Shown: in pieces, positions 1 through 10,647 of the stretch
How the letters are laid out: each line of letters opens with the position of its first letter
Position numbering within the stretch: position 1 is the first letter of the stretch
From: Hydractinia symbiolongicarpus
Lineage: Eukaryota > Cnidaria > Hydrozoa > Anthoathecata > Hydractiniidae
Length of the DNA stretch: 64,000 nucleotides
NCBI RefSeq assembly: GCF_029227915.1
Contig: NC_079880.1
Location: forward strand, 16,140,001 to 16,204,000
Direction: 5' to 3'
Notes under the pieces: model-generated
What the model saw: only the letters and a program-made list of their open reading frames with translations
Databases searched by the model: none
Told to the model about the DNA's origin: nothing
Program-made: the position numbers and the translations under genes

Positions 1-740
1 CACATGCACACGCCATGAAATTGCTATAATACGGCCTTTTGACGCCTATTAAATGCCTTACACGTAATCGCGTGGTTCCACGTGCCTGCGCAGGTTACCA
101 TTGGTCTAGTCCTTCCACTCTCAATACACTAGAACGTCCTAAGTTGTTTTTCCTGGTTCCATGGCTTTAGAACGCCGTAAACCACATGCACACGCCATAA
201 AAAGGCTATAATACGGCCTTTTGACGCTTATTAAATGCCTTACACTTAAATTGCTTGGTTCCACGCGTCCAAGCTTGTTCTCATTGGTCTAGTTCCTCCA
301 CTCTCAATACACTAGAACGTCCAAAGTTGTTTTCCCTGGTTCCATGGCTTTACAACGCCGTAAACCACATGCACACGCCATGAAAATGCAATAATACGGC
401 CTTTTGACGCCTATTAAGTGACTTACACGTAATCGCGTGGTTACGCGTGCCTGCGCAGGTTACCATTGGTCTAGGACTTTCACTCTCATTACACTACGAC
501 GTCCTAAGTTGTTTTTCCTGGTTCCATGGCTTTAGAACGCCGTAAACCACATGCACACGCCATAAAAAGGCTATAATACGGCCTTTTGACGCTTATTAAA
601 TGCCTTACACTTAAATTACGTGGTTCCACGCGTCCAAGCTTGTTCTCATTGGACTAGTTCCTCCACTCTCAATACACTAGAACGTCCAAAGTTGTTTTCC
701 CTGGTTCCATGGCTTTAGAACGCCGTAAACCACATGCACA
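1..740. repeat. Dimeric repeat island at the left edge, similar to the young array
   Basis: Two monomer types alternate with a 366-bp period. CATAAAAAGGC followed by GACGCTTATTAAATGCC occurs near 197 and near 563, and CGTCCAAAGTTG near 319 and 685. The other type, near 60 and 430, carries TAATCGCGTGG and GCCTGCGCAGG and closely resembles the class 1 monomers of the zone after 14.9 kb. Position 351 also has the TTTACAACGCC variant, which is otherwise typical of the young zone. The divergent zone that follows therefore appears to be bracketed by more homogeneous satellite on both sides. Confidence 0.75.
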
Positions 741-2560
741 CACCATAAAAAAGCTATAATGCCACCTTTTGCGGCCTATTAAAGACCTTACACGTAAATT
801 ACGTCGTTCCACGCGCCAATGCCGGTTACCATTGGTCTAGTCCTTCCACTGTCCATGCAATACGTCGTCCTAAGTTATCTTCTCTGGCTCCATGGCTTTG
901 GAACGCCGTCAATTACATGCACACACGTCTATAGGCAGCAATATGGCGTTTTGCCGCCTAATAAAAACCTTACACGTAAATTACGTCGTTCCACGCGTCC
1001 AAGCTTGCTACCATTGGTCTAGTTCTTCAACTCTCAATACACTACGACATCCTAAGGCTTTTTCCTGGCTCCATGCCTTGAGAACGCCGAAAACCACATG
1101 CACACGCCATGAAAAGGCTATAATACTGCTTTTTGACGCCTATTAAAGGCCTTACACTTATATTACGTGGTTCCACGCGTCCAAGCTTGCTCTCATTGGT
1201 CTAGTCCTTCCACTCTCAATACACTAAGACGTCCTAAGTTGTTTTCCCTGGTTCCATGTCTTTAGAACGCCGTGAACCGCATGCACACGCCATTGAAAAG
1301 CTATAATGCGGCCTATTAAAGACCTTACACGTAAATTACGTCGTTCCACGCGTCCATGCCGGTTACCATTGGTCTAGTCCTTCCATTCTCAATGGACTAG
1401 AACGTCCTAAGTTGTTTTCCCTGGTTCCATGGCTTTAGAACGCCGTAAACCACATGCACACGCCATAAAAAGGCTATAATACGGCCTTTTGACGCCTATT
1501 AAATGCCTTACACGTAAATCGCGTGGTTCGCGTGCCTGCGCAGGTTACCATTGGTCTAGTCCTTCCACTGTCAATGCACTACGACGTCCTAAGTTATTCT
1601 CTCTTGCTCCATGGCTTTGGAACGCCGTCAATTACATGCTCACACGTCTATAGGCAGCAATATGGCCTTTTGCCGCTTAATAAAAGCCTTACACGTAAAT
1701 TACGCCGTTCCATGCCGGTTACCAATGGTCTAGTCCTTCCATTCTCAATAGACTAGAACATCCTATGTTGTTTTCCCCAGCGCCCAAGCTGTACAACGCC
1801 GTCAACAACGTGCACATGCGTCTATAGTCTGTAATACGGCCTTTTGCCGCCTAATAAAGCCCTTACACGTAAATCACGTAGGTCCGCGTGTCTGCGCAGG
1901 TTACCATTGGTCTAGTCTTTCATAAAAAGGCTATAATACGGCTTTTTGACGCCTATTAAAGACCTTACACTTAAATTACGTGGTTCCACGCGTCCAAGCT
2001 TGCTCTCATTGGTCTAGTCCTTCCACTCTCAATACACTAGGACGTCCTAAGTTGTTTTCCCTGGCTCCATGTCTTTAGAGCGCCGTGAACCACACGCACA
2101 CGCCATTGAAAAGCTGTAATGCCACCTTTTGCAGCCTATTAAAGACCTTACACGTAAATCACGTGGTTCCGCGTGCTTGCGCAGGTTACCATTTGTCTAG
2201 TCCTTCCACTCTCAATACACTAGGTCGTCCTAAGTTGTTTTCCCTGGTTCCATGGCTTTAGAACGCCGTAAACCACATGCACACGCCATGAAAAGGCTAT
2301 GATACGGACTTTTGACGCCTAATAAAGTCCTTACACGTAAACCGCGTTGTTCCGCATGCCTGTGCAGGTTACCATTGGTCTAGTCTCTCCACTTTCAATG
2401 CACTACGCCGTCCTAAGTTGTTTTGTCCGGCTCCATGACTTTGGAACTCCGTCAACTACATGAACACACGTCTAAAGGCAGCAATTTGGCCTTCTGCCGC
2501 CTAATAAAAACCTTACACGTAAATTAGGTGGTACCAACCGTCTAAGTCGGTTATTATTGG
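741..2560. repeat. Divergent satellite monomers, mixed subfamilies
   Basis: The monomers are clearly related to the rest of the array but differ from one another at many positions. Types include GTCTATAGGCAGCAATATGG (near 930 and 1,645), CATTGAAAAGCTATAATGC (near 1,290), CAAGCTGTACAACGCC (near 1,780) and an ATACGGACTTTTGACG type (near 2,300) that is related to the start of the 2,577-bp duplication at 7,585. No higher-order period is obvious. One internally shortened monomer lies at about 1,911-1,930. No gene is visible. Confidence 0.8.
1911..1930. repeat. Shortened monomer: deletion junction of about 83 bp
   Basis: TCTAGTCTTT (1,911-1,920) is followed directly by CATAAAAAGG. In full monomers these two blocks lie about 93 bp apart, for example TCTAGT at 1,555 and its following block near 1,648. 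The missing part is the stretch from CCACTCTCAATAC to CACATGCACACG, leaving a monomer of about 100 bp. A single C of possible microhomology sits at the joint. Confidence 0.8.
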
Positions 2561-3960
2561 TCTCGTCCTTCCACTCTTAATGGAATAGGACTTCGTAAGA
2601 TGTTTTCCCTGCTTTCATGACTATAGAACGCCGTCAACTACAAGCACACGCATCTAAAGGCCGTAATACGGTCTTTTGTCGCCTAACAAAGGCCTTATAC
2701 GCAAATCACGTGTTTCCACGCATCCAAGCTTGTTACCATTGGTCTAGTTCTTCCACTCTTAGTAGACTACGTCGTTGTAAGTCGATTTCCGTAGCGCCAT
2801 GGCTTTAGAACACTGTGAGCTAGATGCACAGGCCTTTAAATACTGTAATACAGTCTTTTCCCACCTAATAAAGGCCTTACACGTATATCACGTGGTTACC
2901 CGTGCTTGCGCAGGTTACTTTTGGTCTAGTCCTTCCACTCTTAATTAACTACGACGTTCTAAGTTGTTCTCTCTGGCGATATGGCTTTGAAACGCCGTCA
3001 ACTACGTGCACATGCGTCTAAAGGCTGCAATAAGGTCCTTTGCCGCCTAATAAAGGCTTTACACGTAAAATACGTGGTTCCAACCGTCCAAACCAATTAT
3101 CATTGGTCTAGTCCTTCCACTCTGAATGCACTACTCCGTTCTAAGTTGTTTTCCATGGCGCCATGGCTTTGGAACTCCGTCAACTACATGCACACACGTC
3201 TAAAGGCAGCAATGTGGCCTTCTGCCGCCTAATAAAGGCCTTACACGTAAATTACGTGGTTCCAACCGTCTACGCCGGCTATCATTGGTCTCGTCCTTCC
3301 ACTCTTAATGGAATAGGACTACGTAAGATGTTTTCCCTGGTTCCATGACTATAGAACGCCGTCAACTACAAGCACACGCCACTAAAGGCCGTAAAACGGT
3401 CTTTTGCTGCCTAATAAAGGCCTTACACGTAAATCACGTGTCTACACGCATTTAAGCTTGCTACCATTGGTCTAGTTCTTCCACTCTCAGTAGACTACGT
3501 CGTTGTAAGTCGTTTTCTGTAGCGCCATGGCTTTAGAACGCCGTGAGCTGCATGCACAGGCATTTAAATACTGTAATACAGTCTTTTCCCGCCTAATAAA
3601 GGCCTTACACGTATATCACGTGGTTACCCGTGCTTGCGCAGGTTACCGTTGGTCTAGTCCTTCCACTCTCAATTGACTACGACGTTTTAAGTTGTTCCCC
3701 CTGGCGATATGGCTTTGAATCGCGGTCAACTACGCGCACAGGCCAGCCAGTTACTATTGGTCTAAAGGCCGTATTACGGTCTTTTGCCGCCTAATAAAGG
3801 CCTTACACGTAAATTATGTGCTTCCAACCGTCCAAGCCGGTTATCATTCGTCTAGTCCTTCCACTCTTAATGGAGTAGTACGTTGTAAGCCCTTTTCCCT
3901 GGTTCAATGACTATAAAACGCCGTCAACTTCAAGCACACGGCTCTAAAGCCGTACTACGG
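2561..3960. repeat. Divergent subfamily with ATGACTATAGAACG and CGTAATACGGTC
   Basis: This stretch is rich in monomers carrying CATGACTATAGAACGCCG (near 2,616 and 3,344) and GGAATAGGAC. These alternate with monomers carrying GTAGCGCCATGGCTTTAGAA and CTGTAATACAGTC (near 2,840 and 3,565). The segment corresponding to CTATAATACGGCC is here CGTAATACGGTC or similar, flanked by complementary bases, so it forms a longer dyad than in young monomers. The subfamily recurs at about 9,960-10,100 and in its duplicate at 12,540-12,680. No gene is visible. Confidence 0.75.
3745..3760. repeat. 16-bp out-of-register insertion inside a monomer
   Basis: Between GCGCACAGGCC and TCTAAAGGCC, which are normally adjacent, lies AGCCAGTTACTATTGG. 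This matches a different part of the monomer, the segment just before TCTAG. The distance from TCTAGT at 3,653 to the following TCTAAAGG at 3,761 is 108 bp, against about 91 bp in neighbouring monomers. A short template switch within the array is the simplest explanation. Confidence 0.8.
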
Positions 3961-6900
3961 TCTTTTGCCGCCTAATAAAAGCCTTGCACGTAAATTAAGT
4001 CATTCCACGCGTCAAAGCCGGTTACCATTGGTCTAGCCCTTCCATTCGCAATGGACTAGAACGTCCTAAGCTGTTTTCCCCAGCGCCAAGCATGTACAAC
4101 GCCGTCAACTACGTGCACATGCGTCTAAAGGCTGCAATACGGCCTTTTGGCTTCTATTAAAGGCCTTACACTTAAATTACGTGGTTCCACGCGTCCAAGC
4201 TTGCTCTCATTGGTCTAGTCCTTCCACTCTCAATACACTAACACGTCTTAAGTTGTTATCTCTGGTTCCATGTCTTTAGAACGCCGTGAACCACATGCAC
4301 ACGCCATTGAAAGGCTATAATTCCACATTTTGCGGCCTATTAAAGACCTTACACGTAAATTACGTCGTTCCACGCGTCCATGCCGGTTACCATTGGTCTA
4401 GTCCTTCCAATCTCAATGGACTAGAACGTCCTAAGTTGTTTTCCCTGGTTCTATGGCTTTATAACACCGTAAACCACATGCACACGCCATAAAATGCTAT
4501 AATACGGCCTTTTGACGCTTATTAAATGCCTTACACGTAAATTGCGTGGTTCCGCGTGCCTGCACAGGTTACCATTGGTCTAGTCCTTCCACTGTCCATG
4601 CACTACTACGTCCTAAATTGTTCTACCTGGATCCATGGCTTTAGAACGCCGTCAACTACATGCAAAGGCCTCTAAAGGCTGTAATTCGGCTTTTTGCGGC
4701 CAATGAAAGGCCTTACACCTAAATCACGTGGTTCCGCGTGCCTGCGCAGGTTACCATTGATCTAGTCCTTCCACTCTCAATCGCTAGAACGTCCTAAGTT
4801 GTTATTCCTGGTTCCATGGCTTTAGAACGCCGTAATCCACATGCACACGCCATGAAAAGGCTATAATACGGCATTTTGACGCCTAATAAAGGCCTTACAC
4901 GTAAATCACGTGGTTCCACGCGTCCAAGCTTGTTACCATTGGTCTAGTTCTTCCACTCTCAATACACTACGCCGTCCTAAGTTGTTTTCCCTGGTCCATG
5001 GCTTTAGAACACCGTAAACTACATGCAAAAGACTCTAAAGGCTGAAATACGGCCTTTTGCGGCTTATTAAAGGCCTTACACGTAAATCACGTGGGCCACG
5101 TGCCTGCCCATGTTACCATTGGTCTAGTCCTTCCACTCTCAATACACTACGACATTGTAAGTCTTTTCCCTAGCTCCATGCCTTGAGAACGCCGTAAACC
5201 ACATGCATACGCCATTGAAAGGCTATAATACGGCCTTTTGCTGCCTATTAAAGGCCTTACACGTAAATCGCGTGGTTCCGCATGCCTGCGCAGGTTACTA
5301 TTGGTCTAGTCCTTCCACTCTTATTGCACTACGACGCCCTAAGTTGTTTTTCCCAGCGTCAAGGCTGTACAACGCCGTCAACTACGTGCACATGCGTCTC
5401 AAGGCTGCAATGCGGCCTTTTGCCGCCTATTAAAGGCCCTAGACGCAAATCACGTGGTTCAACGCGTTCAAGTCAGTTACCATTTGTCTAGTCCTTCCAC
5501 TCTTAATTAATTACGAAGTCCTTAGTTGTTTTCCCTGGCTACATGGCTTTAGAACGCCGTGAACTAAATGCGCAGACCTCTAAATACTACAATACGGTCT
5601 TTTGCCGTCTATTAAAGGCCTTACACGTAAATGGCGTGGTTCCGCATTCCTGCGCAGGTTACTATTGGTCTAGTCCTTCCACTCTCATTGCTCTACGACG
5701 TCCTAAGTTGTTTTCCCTGGTTCCATGTCTTTAGAACGCCGTAAACCACATGCACACGCCATGAAAAGGCTATAATACGGCTTTTTGACGCCTATTAAAG
5801 GCCTTACACTTAAATTACGTGGTTCCACGCGTCCAAGGTTGCTCTCATTGGTCTAGTCCTTCCATTCTCAATACACTAGGACGTCCTAAGTTGTTTTCCC
5901 TGGCGCCATGTCTTTAGAACGCCGTAAACCACACGCACACGCCATTGAAAAGCTATAATGCCATCTTTTGCGGCTTATTAAAGACCTTACACGTAAATAA
6001 CGTCGTTCCACGCGTCCATGCCGGTTACCATTGGTCTAGTTCTTCCACTCTCAATACACTACGCCGTCCAAGTTGTTTTCCCTGGTTCCATGTCTTTAGA
6101 ACGCCGTAAACCACATGCACACGCCTTGAAAAGGCTATAATACGGCTTTTTGACGCCTATTAAAGGCCATACACTTAAATTACGTGGTTCCACGCGTCCA
6201 AGCTTGCTCTCATTGGTCTAGTCCTTCCACTCTCAAAACACTAGGACGTCCTAAGTTGTTTTCCCTGGTTCCATGTCTTTAGAACGCCGTAAACCACATG
6301 CACACGCCATGAAAAAGCTATAATACCGCCTTTTGACGCCTATTAAAGGCCTTACACTTAAATTACGTCGTTCCACGCGTCCAAGCTTGCTCTCATTGGT
6401 CTAGTCCTTCCACTCTCAATACACTAGGACGTCCTAAGTTGTTTTCCCTGGTTCCATGTCTTTAGAACGCCGTAAACCACATGCACACGCCACTGAAAAG
6501 CTATAATTCCACATTTTGCGGCCTATTAAAGACCTTACACGTAAATTACGTCGTTCCACGCGTCCATGCCGGTTACCATTGGTCTAGTCCTTCCATTCTC
6601 AATACACTAAGACGTCCTAAGTTGTTTTCCCTGGTTCCATGTCTTTAGAACGCCGTGAACCACATGCACACGCCATTGAAAAGCTATAATTCCACATTTT
6701 GCGGCCTATTAAAGACCTTACACGTAAATTACGTCGTTCCACGCGTCCATGCCGGTTACCATTGGTCTAGTCCTTCCATTCTCAATGGACTAGAACGTCC
6801 TAAGTTGTTTTCCCTGGTTCCATGGCTTTAGAACGCCGTAAACTACATGCACACGTCATAAAAAGGCTATAATACGGCCTTTTGACGCCTATTAAGTGCC

Positions 6901-7584
6901 TTACACGTAAATTGCGTGGTTCCGCATGCCTGCACAGGTTACCATTGGTCTAGTCTTTTCACTGTCCATGCACTACGACGTCCAAAATTGTTCTACCAGG
7001 CTCCATGGCTTTAGAACGCCGTCAACTACATGCAAAGGCCTCTAAAGGCTGTAATTCGGCTTTTTGCCGCCTATGAAAGGCCTTACACCTAAATCACGTG
7101 GTTTCGCGTGCCTGCGCAGGTTACCATTGGTCTAGTCCTTCCACTCTCAATACACTAGGACGTCCTAAGTTGTTTTCCCTGGTTCCATGGCTTTAGAACG
7201 CCGTAAACCACATGCACACGCCATGAAAAGGCTATAATACGGCCTTTTGACGCCTATTAAAGGCCTTACATGTAAATCGCGTGGTTCCGCGTGCCTGCGC
7301 AGGTTACCATTGGTCTAGTCCTTCCTCTCTCAATCGCTAGAGCGTCCTAAGTTGTTATTCCTGGTTCCATGGCTTTAGAACGCCGTAATCCACATGCACA
7401 CGCCATTGAAAGACTATAATACGGCCTTTTGCTGCCTATTAAAGGCCTTACACGTAAATCGCGTGGTTCCGCATGCCTGCGCAGGTTACTATTGGTCTAG
7501 TCCTTCCACTCTTATTGCACTACGACGTCCTAAGTTGTTTTCCCTGGTTCCATGGCTTTAGAACGCCGTAAACCACATGCACAC
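3961..7584. repeat. Divergent satellite monomers between 4.0 and 7.6 kb
   Basis: These are full-length but variable monomers. Local short-range duplication is visible. CTATAATTCCACATTTTGCGG occurs at about 6,501 and again at 6,684 in two adjacent near-identical monomers, with a relative near 4,317. Monomers with TTGCTGCCTATTAAAGG and CTTATTGCACTACG occur near 5,240 and 7,430. A group with ATGCAAAGGCCTCTAAAGG occurs near 4,660 and 7,030. No regular higher-order unit spans the stretch, and no gene is visible. Confidence 0.75.
7485..7584. repeat. Likely donor of the conversion tract at 9,225-9,324
   Basis: This monomer carries GGTTACTATTGG, CTTATTGCACTACGACG and TTTTCCCTGGTTCC in the combination found again at 9,225-9,324. 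A close relative lies near 5,290-5,340, but there the following block is TTTTTCCCAGCG, so 7,485-7,584 is the better match. Confidence 0.65.
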
Positions 7585-8042
7585 GCCATGAAAAGGCTAT
7601 AATACGGACTTTTGACGCCTAATAAACTCCTTACACGTAAATCGCATTGTTTCGCATGCCTGTGCAGGTTACCATTGGTCTAGTCTCTCCACTCTCAATG
7701 CACTACGCCGTCTTAAGTTGTTTTGTCCGACTCCATGACTTTGGAACTTCGTCAACTACATGAACACACGTCTAAAGGCAGCAATACGGCCTTCTGCCGC
7801 CTAATAAAGGCCTTACACGTAAAATACGTGGTTCCAACCGTCCAAACCAATTATCATTGGTCTAGTCCTTCCAATCTGAATGCACTACTCCGTTCTAAGT
7901 TGTTTTCCATGGCGCCATGGCTTTGGAACTCCGTCAACTACATGCACACACGTCTAAAGGCAGCAATGTGTCCTTCTGCCGCCTACTAAAGGCCTTACAC
8001 GTAAATTACGTGGTTCCAACCGTCTACGCCGGCTATCATTGC

Positions 8043-8070
8043 TCTCGTCCTTCACTCATCTAAAAGCCGT
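8043..8070. repeat. Shortened monomer: deletion junction of about 76 bp (copy 1)
   Basis: TCTCGTCCTTCACTC runs straight into ATCTAAAAGCCG at 8,057/8,058. In the full relative near 2,561 these blocks are 91 bp apart; here they are 15 bp apart. The lost part is the same half of the monomer that is missing at 1,920. The shortened monomer was present before the 2,577-bp duplication, because copy 2 carries it too. Confidence 0.8.
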
Positions 8071-9224
8071 AATACGGTCTTTTGCCGCCTAATAAAGGCC
8101 TTATACGTAAATCACGTGTTTCCACGCATCCAAGCTTGTTACCATTGGTCTAGTTCTTCCAGTCTTAGTAGACTACGTCGTTGTAAGTCGATTTCCGTAG
8201 CGCCATGGCTTTAGAACGCCGTGAACTACATGCACAGGCCTCTAAATACTGCAATACGGTCAATTGCCGTCTATTAAACGCCTTACACGTAAATCACGTG
8301 GGTCCGTGGGCCAGCGCCAGTTACCATTGGTCTAGTCCTTCCACTCTCAATACACTACGACGTCCTAAGTTGTTTTCTCTGGCTCCATCGCTTTGGAACG
8401 CCGTCAACTACATGCACACACGTCTATAGCCATATGTCCTTTTGCAGCCTAATGGAGGCCTTACACGTAAATCACGTGGTTCCACGCGTCCAAGTTTGTT
8501 ACCATTGGTCTAGTCTTTCCACTCTCAATACACGAGAGCGTCCTAAGGCTTTTCCCTGGCTCCATGGCTTTAGAATGCCTTAAACTACATGCACACGCCA
8601 TGAAAAGGCTGTAAAACGGCCTTTTGACGCCTAATAAAGGCCTTACACGTAAATTACGTGGTTCCACGCGTCCAAGCTTGTTCTTATTGGTCTAGTTTTT
8701 CCACTCTCAATACACTACGACATTCTAAGTCTTCTCCTTTGCTCCATGCCTTGAGGACGCCGTAAACCTCATGCACACGCCATGGAAAAGCTATAATACG
8801 GCATTTTGCCGCCTACTAAAGGCCTTACATGTAAATCACGTGGGTCCGCGTGCCTGAACAGGTTATCATTGGTCTAGTCCTTTCATTCTCAATACACTAG
8901 AACGTCTTAAGTTGTTTTCCCTGGTTCCATGGCTTTAGAAAGCCGTAAACTACATGCACACGCCATGAAAAAGCTGTAATACGGCCTTTTGACGCCTAAT
9001 AAAGGCCTTACACGTAAATTACGTGGTTCCACGCGTCGAAGCTTGTTCTCATTGGTCTAGTTCTTCCACTCTAAATACACTACGACATTCTAAGTCTTTT
9101 CCCTGGTTCCATGCCTTGAGAACGCCGTAAACCACATGCACGCCATTGAAAAGCTATAATGCCACCTTTTGCGGCTTATTAAAGACCTTACACGTAAATT
9201 ACGTCGTTCCACGCGTCCATGCCG

Positions 9225-9324
9225 GTTACTATTGGTCTAGTCCTTCCACTCTTATTGCACTACGACGTCCTAAGTTGTTTTCCCTGGTTCCATGGCTTTA
9301 GAACGCCGTAAACCACATGCACAC
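9225..9324. repeat. Gene-conversion tract in duplication copy 1
   Basis: Within otherwise near-identical duplicates, 9,230-9,314 differs from its partner (11,807-11,891) at more than a dozen positions. The same tract is identical over about 100 bp to 7,485-7,584, which lies 1,740 bp upstream and immediately outside the duplicated unit; the line of sequence at 9,241-9,300 equals that at 7,501-7,560. The simplest reading is a non-reciprocal copy from the upstream monomer into copy 1 after the duplication. Confidence 0.8.
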
Positions 9325-10058
9325 ACGTCTATAGGCAGCAATATGGCCTTTTGCCGCCTAATAAAAGCCTTACACGTAAATTACGTTGTTCCACGCGTCC
9401 ATGCCGGTTACTATTGGTCTAGTCCTTCCATTCTCAATGGACTAGAACGTCCTCAGTTATTTTTCCTGGTTCCATGACTATAGAACGCCGTAAACCACAT
9501 GCACACGCCATGAAAGAGCTATAATAAGGTCTTTTGCCGCCTAATAAAGACCTTACACGTAAATCGCGTGGTTCTGCGTGCCTGCGCAGGTTACCATTAG
9601 TCTAGTCCTTCCACAGTCCATGCACTACGACGTCCTAAATTGTTTTCCCTGGTTCCATGGCTTTAGAACGCCGCAAACCAAATGCACAGGACATTGACAA
9701 GCCATAATAGGGGCTTTTGCCGCCTTTAAAGGCTTTACACGTAAATCGCGTAGTTCCGCGTGCCTGTGCAGTTTACCATTGGTCTTTTCCTTCCATTCTC
9801 AATGGACTAGAACGTCCTAAGTTTTTTCCCCCAGCGCCAAGGCTGTACAACGCCGTCAACTACGTCACATGAGTCTAAAGGCAGCAATGTGGCCTTTTGC
9901 CGCCTAATAAAAGCCTTACACGTAAATTACGTGGTTCCAACCGTCCAAGCCGGTTATTATTGGTCTAGTCTTTATACTCTTAATGGACTAGAAATTCATA
10001 AGCCGTTCTCCCTCGTTCTATGACTATAGAACGACGTCAAGTACAAGCACACGCTTCT

Positions 10059-10079
10059 AAAGACCGTAATACGGTCTTT
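10059..10079. repeat. Perfect 10-bp-arm dyad inside a monomer
   Basis: AAAGACCGTA (10,059-10,068) and TACGGTCTTT (10,070-10,079) are exact reverse complements around one central A. The dyad occupies the position of the weaker AAAAGGC/GCCTTTT dyad in other monomers. Imperfect versions occur near 2,656, 3,385 and 8,062. Confidence 0.85.
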
Positions 10080-10154
10080 TGCCGCCTATTAAAGGCCGTA
10101 CACGTAAATCACGTGGTTCCACGCGTCCAAGCTACTTACCATTGGTCTAATACT

Positions 10155-10181
10155 TATTATAGCCATGAAAAGGCTATAATA
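10155..10181. repeat. Fold-back inverted repeat at the duplication junction
   Basis: At the joint between the two 2,577-bp copies, the arm TATTATAGCC (10,155-10,164) and the arm GGCTATAATA (10,172-10,181) are perfect reverse complements separated by the 7-nt loop ATGAAAA. Bases 10,156-10,161 (ATTATA) belong to neither copy by position. They are explained as a reverse-complement copy of the CTATAATA block that lies just downstream. The joint also removes about 80 bp of a monomer. Confidence 0.85.
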
Positions 10182-10619
10182 CGGACTTTTGACGCCTAAT
10201 AAACTCCTTACACGTAAATCGCATTGTTCCGCATGCCTGTGCGGGTTACCATTGGTCTAGTCTCTCCACTCTCAATGCACTACGCCGTCTTAAGTTGTTT
10301 TGTCCGACTCCATGACTTTGGAACTTCGTCAACTACATGAACACACGTCTAAAGGCAGCAATACGGCCTTCTGCCGCCTAATAAAGGCCTTACACGTAAA
10401 ATACGTGGTTCCAACCGTCCAAACCAATTATCATTGGTCTAGTCTTTCCAATCTGAATGCACTACTCCGTTCTAAGTTGTTTTCCATGGCGCCATGGCTT
10501 TGGAACTCCGTCAACTACATGCACACACGTCTAAAGGCAGCAATGTGTCCTTCTGCCGCCTACTAAAGGCCTTACACGTAAATTACGTGGTTCCAACCGT
10601 CTACGCCGGCTATCATTGC

Positions 10620-10647
10620 TCTCGTCCTTCACTCATCTAAAAGCCGT
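10620..10647. repeat. Shortened monomer: deletion junction of about 76 bp (copy 2)
   Basis: This is the duplicate of the 8,043-8,070 joint, exactly 2,577 bp downstream, with the same breakpoint and the same missing C in CTTCACTC. It dates the deletion to before the segmental duplication. Confidence 0.8.

Larger units (their letters stand above)
7585..10155. repeat. 2,577-bp tandem segmental duplication, copy 1
   Basis: Every position examined from GCCATG at 7,585 onward matches the sequence 2,577 bp downstream with only scattered single-base differences. Examples are GTTTCG/GTTCCG near 7,650, CTTTTG/CTTGTG near 8,080 and CTTTAT/CTTCAT near 9,973. Homology ends at 10,155. The unit holds about 15 monomers. 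One of these, around 8,057, is shortened internally, and the monomer at the right-hand joint is also shortened. The tract 9,230-9,314 is the one part where the two copies disagree strongly. Confidence 0.9.
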
